Origin: Flavobacterium solisilvae
GTDB lineage: Bacteria > Bacteroidota > Bacteroidia > Flavobacteriales > Flavobacteriaceae
Reading direction: 5' to 3'
DNA length: 64,000 nt
Assembly: GCF_012911605.1 (NCBI RefSeq)
Contig: NZ_JAAMPT010000208.1
Span: 248,001 to 312,000, forward strand
Below, one piece after another: positions 61,777 through 64,000 of the stretch. Below the pieces are notes generated by a model. The model worked only from the letters and a program-made list of their open reading frames with translations, was not told where the DNA came from and ran no database searches. The position numbers and the translations under genes are program-made. The stretch's first letter is position 1, and each line of letters opens with the position of its first letter.

Positions 61777-63018
61777 ATGGAAAATATTGCATTAATCGAA
61801 TCATTTTCAGAGTTTAAAGACGATAAACTTATTGATCGAGTAACGCTTATGGCGATTTTGGAGGATGTTTTTAGAAACGCATTAAAAAAGAAATACGGTT
61901 CTGACGACAATTTTGACATCATTATCAATCCTGATAAAGGTGATATGGAGATTTGGCAAAGACGAATTGTAGTTGCTGATGATGATTTAGATTTAGAGCA
62001 TTTAGAAATTACATTAACTGATGCTAGAAAAATTGAACCTGATTTTGAAATTGGAGAAGAAGTTTCAGAAGAAGTAAAACTTATCGATTTAGGAAGAAGA
62101 GCGATTTTAGCTTTGCGCCAAAACTTAATTTCAAAAATTCACGAACACGATAGCACAAATCTTTACAAACAATTTAAAGATTTAATTGGTGAAATTTACA
62201 CAGCCGAAGTTCACCACGTTCGTCCAAGAGTTGTAATTCTTGTTGATGATGAAGGAAACGAAATTGTTTTACCAAAAGAAAAACAAATTCCATCTGACTT
62301 TTTTAGAAAAGGAGATAACGTTCGCGGTATAATCGAAAGCGTTGAATTAAAAGGAAATAAACCACAAATTATCATGTCGAGAACGGCAGATAAATTCTTG
62401 GAAAAATTGTTTGAACAAGAAATTCCAGAAGTATTTGACGGTTTAATTATGATTAAAAAAGTAGTGAGAATTCCAGGCGAAAAAGCAAAAGTAGCTGTAG
62501 ATTCTTATGATGATAGAATTGATCCAGTTGGAGCATGTGTTGGAATGAAAGGTTCGCGTATTCACGGAATTGTTCGTGAATTAGGTAACGAAAATATCGA
62601 TGTAATTAATTACACAACTAATTCATCTTTGTTGATTACAAGAGCTTTAAGTCCGGCAAAAGTATCGTCAGTAAAAATAAATGAAGAAACAAAACATGCT
62701 GAGGTTTTCTTGAAATTAGAAGAAGTTTCAAAAGCCATTGGTCGTGGTGGACACAACATCAAATTAGCAGGACTTTTAACGGGTTACGAATTAGATGTAA
62801 TTAGAGAAGGAAGCGCAATCGAAGAAGATGATGTTGAATTAACAGAATTCTCAGATGAAATCGATGGATGGATTATTGACGAATTTGCAAAAATTGGTTT
62901 GGATACAGCAAAAAGTATTTTAAGCCAAAATGTTGATGATTTAGTAAGAAGAACAGATTTAGAAGAAGAAACTATTCTAGAAGTAATCAAAATATTGAAA
63001 GAAGAGTTTGAAGATTAA
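61777..63018 (+). CDS. nusA: Transcription termination/antitermination protein NusA
   Basis: 413 residues, the short form of Bacteroidota without the C-terminal acidic repeats of E. coli. An N-terminal RNA-polymerase-binding domain (1-125) is followed by an S1 domain (about 135-200, GEIYTAEVHHVRPRVVILVDD) and two KH domains (about 230-345), with DPVGACVGMKGSRIHGIVRELGNE and SKAIGRGGHNIKLAGLLTG. A C-terminal helical tail follows. In E. coli NusA regulates its own operon; the leader hairpin here could be a target. Downstream infB begins 51 bases later. Confidence 0.97.
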   Translation: MENIALIESFSEFKDDKLIDRVTLMAILEDVFRNALKKKYGSDDNFDIIINPDKGDMEIWQRRIVVADDDLDLEHLEITLTDARKIEPDFEIGEEVSEEVKLIDLGRRAILALRQNLISKIHEHDSTNLYKQFKDLIGEIYTAEVHHVRPRVVILVDDEGNEIVLPKEKQIPSDFFRKGDNVRGIIESVELKGNKPQIIMSRTADKFLEKLFEQEIPEVFDGLIMIKKVVRIPGEKAKVAVDSYDDRIDPVGACVGMKGSRIHGIVRELGNENIDVINYTTNSSLLITRALSPAKVSSVKINEETKHAEVFLKLEEVSKAIGRGGHNIKLAGLLTGYELDVIREGSAIEEDDVELTEFSDEIDGWIIDEFAKIGLDTAKSILSQNVDDLVRRTDLEEETILEVIKILKEEFED

Positions 63019-63069
63019 TTCTTTGAAAAAAACAACACAACAACAATAGATAAATATTAAAAAGATTTT

Positions 63070-64000
63070 ATGTCTGAAGGAAATATTAGAATTAATAAGG
63101 TTTTAAGGGAATTAAATATTTCTTTGGAAAGAGCTGTGGATTATCTAAAAGATAAAGGAATTGCTATTGAAGCAAGTCCAAACACAAAAATTTCCGATGA
63201 TGTATACAACATTCTTTGCGGTCAATTTGCTGGTGATAAAGGCAACAAAGAAGCTTCAAAAGGCATCAGCGAAGAGATTAGAAAAGAGAAGGAAGCACTT
63301 CGAATTGAAAGAGAAAAAGAGATTGAAGACAAACGTAAACAAGAAGAAGAACGTCAACGTTTAGAATTAATCAAAGCAAAAGCAGTAGTTACAGCACCAA
63401 AACAAGTAGGTAAAATTGATTTAGAACCAAAACCTGTTGTTGCAGAGACTCCAAAAATTTCTCCCGTAAAGAAAGAAGAAAAACCTGTTGAAGTTGCAGT
63501 TGAAAAACCAGTTGTTGAAACGCCAAAAAGCGAAAGCAAACCAATTGAAAAAGCAACAGAAAAACCAGCTGAGAAACCTTCAGAACAAGCTGCAGAACAA
63601 CCAGTAGAGGAAAAGTTCACAACGCAGTATCAAAAATTATCTGGAGCAACATTGACAGGACAAGTTATCGATTTGTCACAGTTCAACAAGCCAAAGAAGA
63701 AAAAAGAAGAGTTCAAAAAAGATGCAAATAAATCTGGTACGCCAGCAAATAATGCAGCAGGAGCAAACAATGCAAATGCAAATAAGAACAAAAGAAAACG
63801 TATTCCGCCAAAACCAGGAGAAGCAAGACCAAACGCAACAGGCGGTGGAAATGCTTTTGGACCAAATAAAACAGGTAACAAACCAGGTGGTTTCCAAAAA
63901 GGAAATCGTCCTGCAATAGTTCAAAAAGTTGAGCCAACAGAGGAAGAAGTAAAAAACCAAATCAAAGAAACTTTAGAACGTCTTCAAGGAAAAGGAAACA
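63070..64000 (+). CDS. infB: Translation initiation factor IF-2, 3'-truncated by window
   Basis: The frame opens at ATG 63070 with MSEGNIRINKVLRELNISLE and runs past the window end, giving 310 residues. This is the N-terminal IF-2 region: a conserved helix-turn-helix subdomain (VDYLKDKGIAIEASPNTKISD), then a long basic and Lys/Glu/Pro-rich linker (KREEER-type runs, KPVVETPKSESKPIEKATEKP). The GTPase core that binds initiator tRNA lies beyond the window. It is the last visible gene of the rimP-nusA-infB operon. Confidence 0.95.
   Translation, partial: MSEGNIRINKVLRELNISLERAVDYLKDKGIAIEASPNTKISDDVYNILCGQFAGDKGNKEASKGISEEIRKEKEALRIEREKEIEDKRKQEEERQRLELIKAKAVVTAPKQVGKIDLEPKPVVAETPKISPVKKEEKPVEVAVEKPVVETPKSESKPIEKATEKPAEKPSEQAAEQPVEEKFTTQYQKLSGATLTGQVIDLSQFNKPKKKKEEFKKDANKSGTPANNAAGANNANANKNKRKRIPPKPGEARPNATGGGNAFGPNKTGNKPGGFQKGNRPAIVQKVEPTEEEVKNQIKETLERLQGKGN

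Noticed and set aside
63676..63960. Minus-strand frames opposite infB
   Set aside because: Cys/Phe-rich antisense of the Lys/Asn-rich IF-2 linker; not a gene.
1..64000. Insertion sequences, prophage or integrated element
   Set aside because: No transposase, integrase or phage structural gene was found; repeats are short palindromic types without flanking duplications that I could see.

Overview
The window looks like a contiguous piece of a chromosome from a Flavobacterium-like member of the Flavobacteriaceae (Bacteroidota). The DNA is AT-rich, many genes carry the Bacteroidota -7 promoter box TAnnTTTG, and the gene families and neighbourhoods fit this group: a NusA of about 410 residues, fused murF-alr, an ABC permease fused to an M1 peptidase, SusC-type TonB receptors with surface lipoproteins, and a DUF2723 glycosyltransferase. 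Coding density is high. I see no insertion sequence, prophage or CRISPR array.

Layout. 1-6.4 kb: a 5'-truncated unknown gene, a secreted protein with a SPOR-like tail, a PPP-type phosphatase, a small beta-barrel protein, a PhnA-domain protein, a metallo-beta-lactamase hydrolase with a Crp/Fnr regulator, and a small lipoprotein. 6.6-8.9 kb: an ALDH7 aldehyde dehydrogenase and 3-hydroxyanthranilate dioxygenase. 8.9-16.9 kb: a secreted endonuclease/phosphatase-fold protein, divergent from a TonB receptor and two surface lipoproteins, then a secreted S9 peptidase. 17-22 kb: pdxA-yceD-rpmF and fabH-accB-accC, divergent from ribE. 22.6-28.6 kb: a proline-rich anchor protein, a CAU tRNA, mce, rbfA, a LolC/E-type permease, dusB and lepA. 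28.6-33.2 kb: the ABC/M1 peptidase transporter pair. 33.3-38 kb: thiL, a two-component system (TPR histidine kinase and response regulator), a small secreted peptide of 12-residue repeats, and tRNA-Ala. 38-46.5 kb: an enoyl-CoA hydratase, a small membrane protein, queD, lpxH, recJ, ade, rsmI and an acidic unknown protein. 46.7-52.2 kb: tdk, an inserted toxin-antitoxin pair, murF-alr, mscL and asd. 52.3-55.7 kb: a His/Cys-rich small protein, a TonB receptor and a lipoprotein, probably for a metal. 55.7-64 kb: an AIM24-family protein, DUF2723, tRNA-Gln, a universal stress protein, and rimP-nusA-infB running off the end.

Most interesting. (1) A secreted peptide made of near-identical GGKKPVVADYTT repeats lies immediately upstream of a histidine kinase whose predicted mature N-terminus carries a similar NGKKPIEITT stretch. 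It could be a peptide-signalling or surface-sensing module. (2) Three copies of a structured intergenic element have conserved ends and entirely different central hairpins, perhaps the Flavo-1 RNA motif. (3) An intrinsic-terminator hairpin sits between the promoter and start codon of rimP-nusA-infB and could be an attenuator. (4) A toxin-antitoxin cassette splits the tdk/murF-alr neighbourhood and has a candidate operator. Several start codons were moved from the longest reading frame on the evidence of promoters, terminators, signal peptides or family length.
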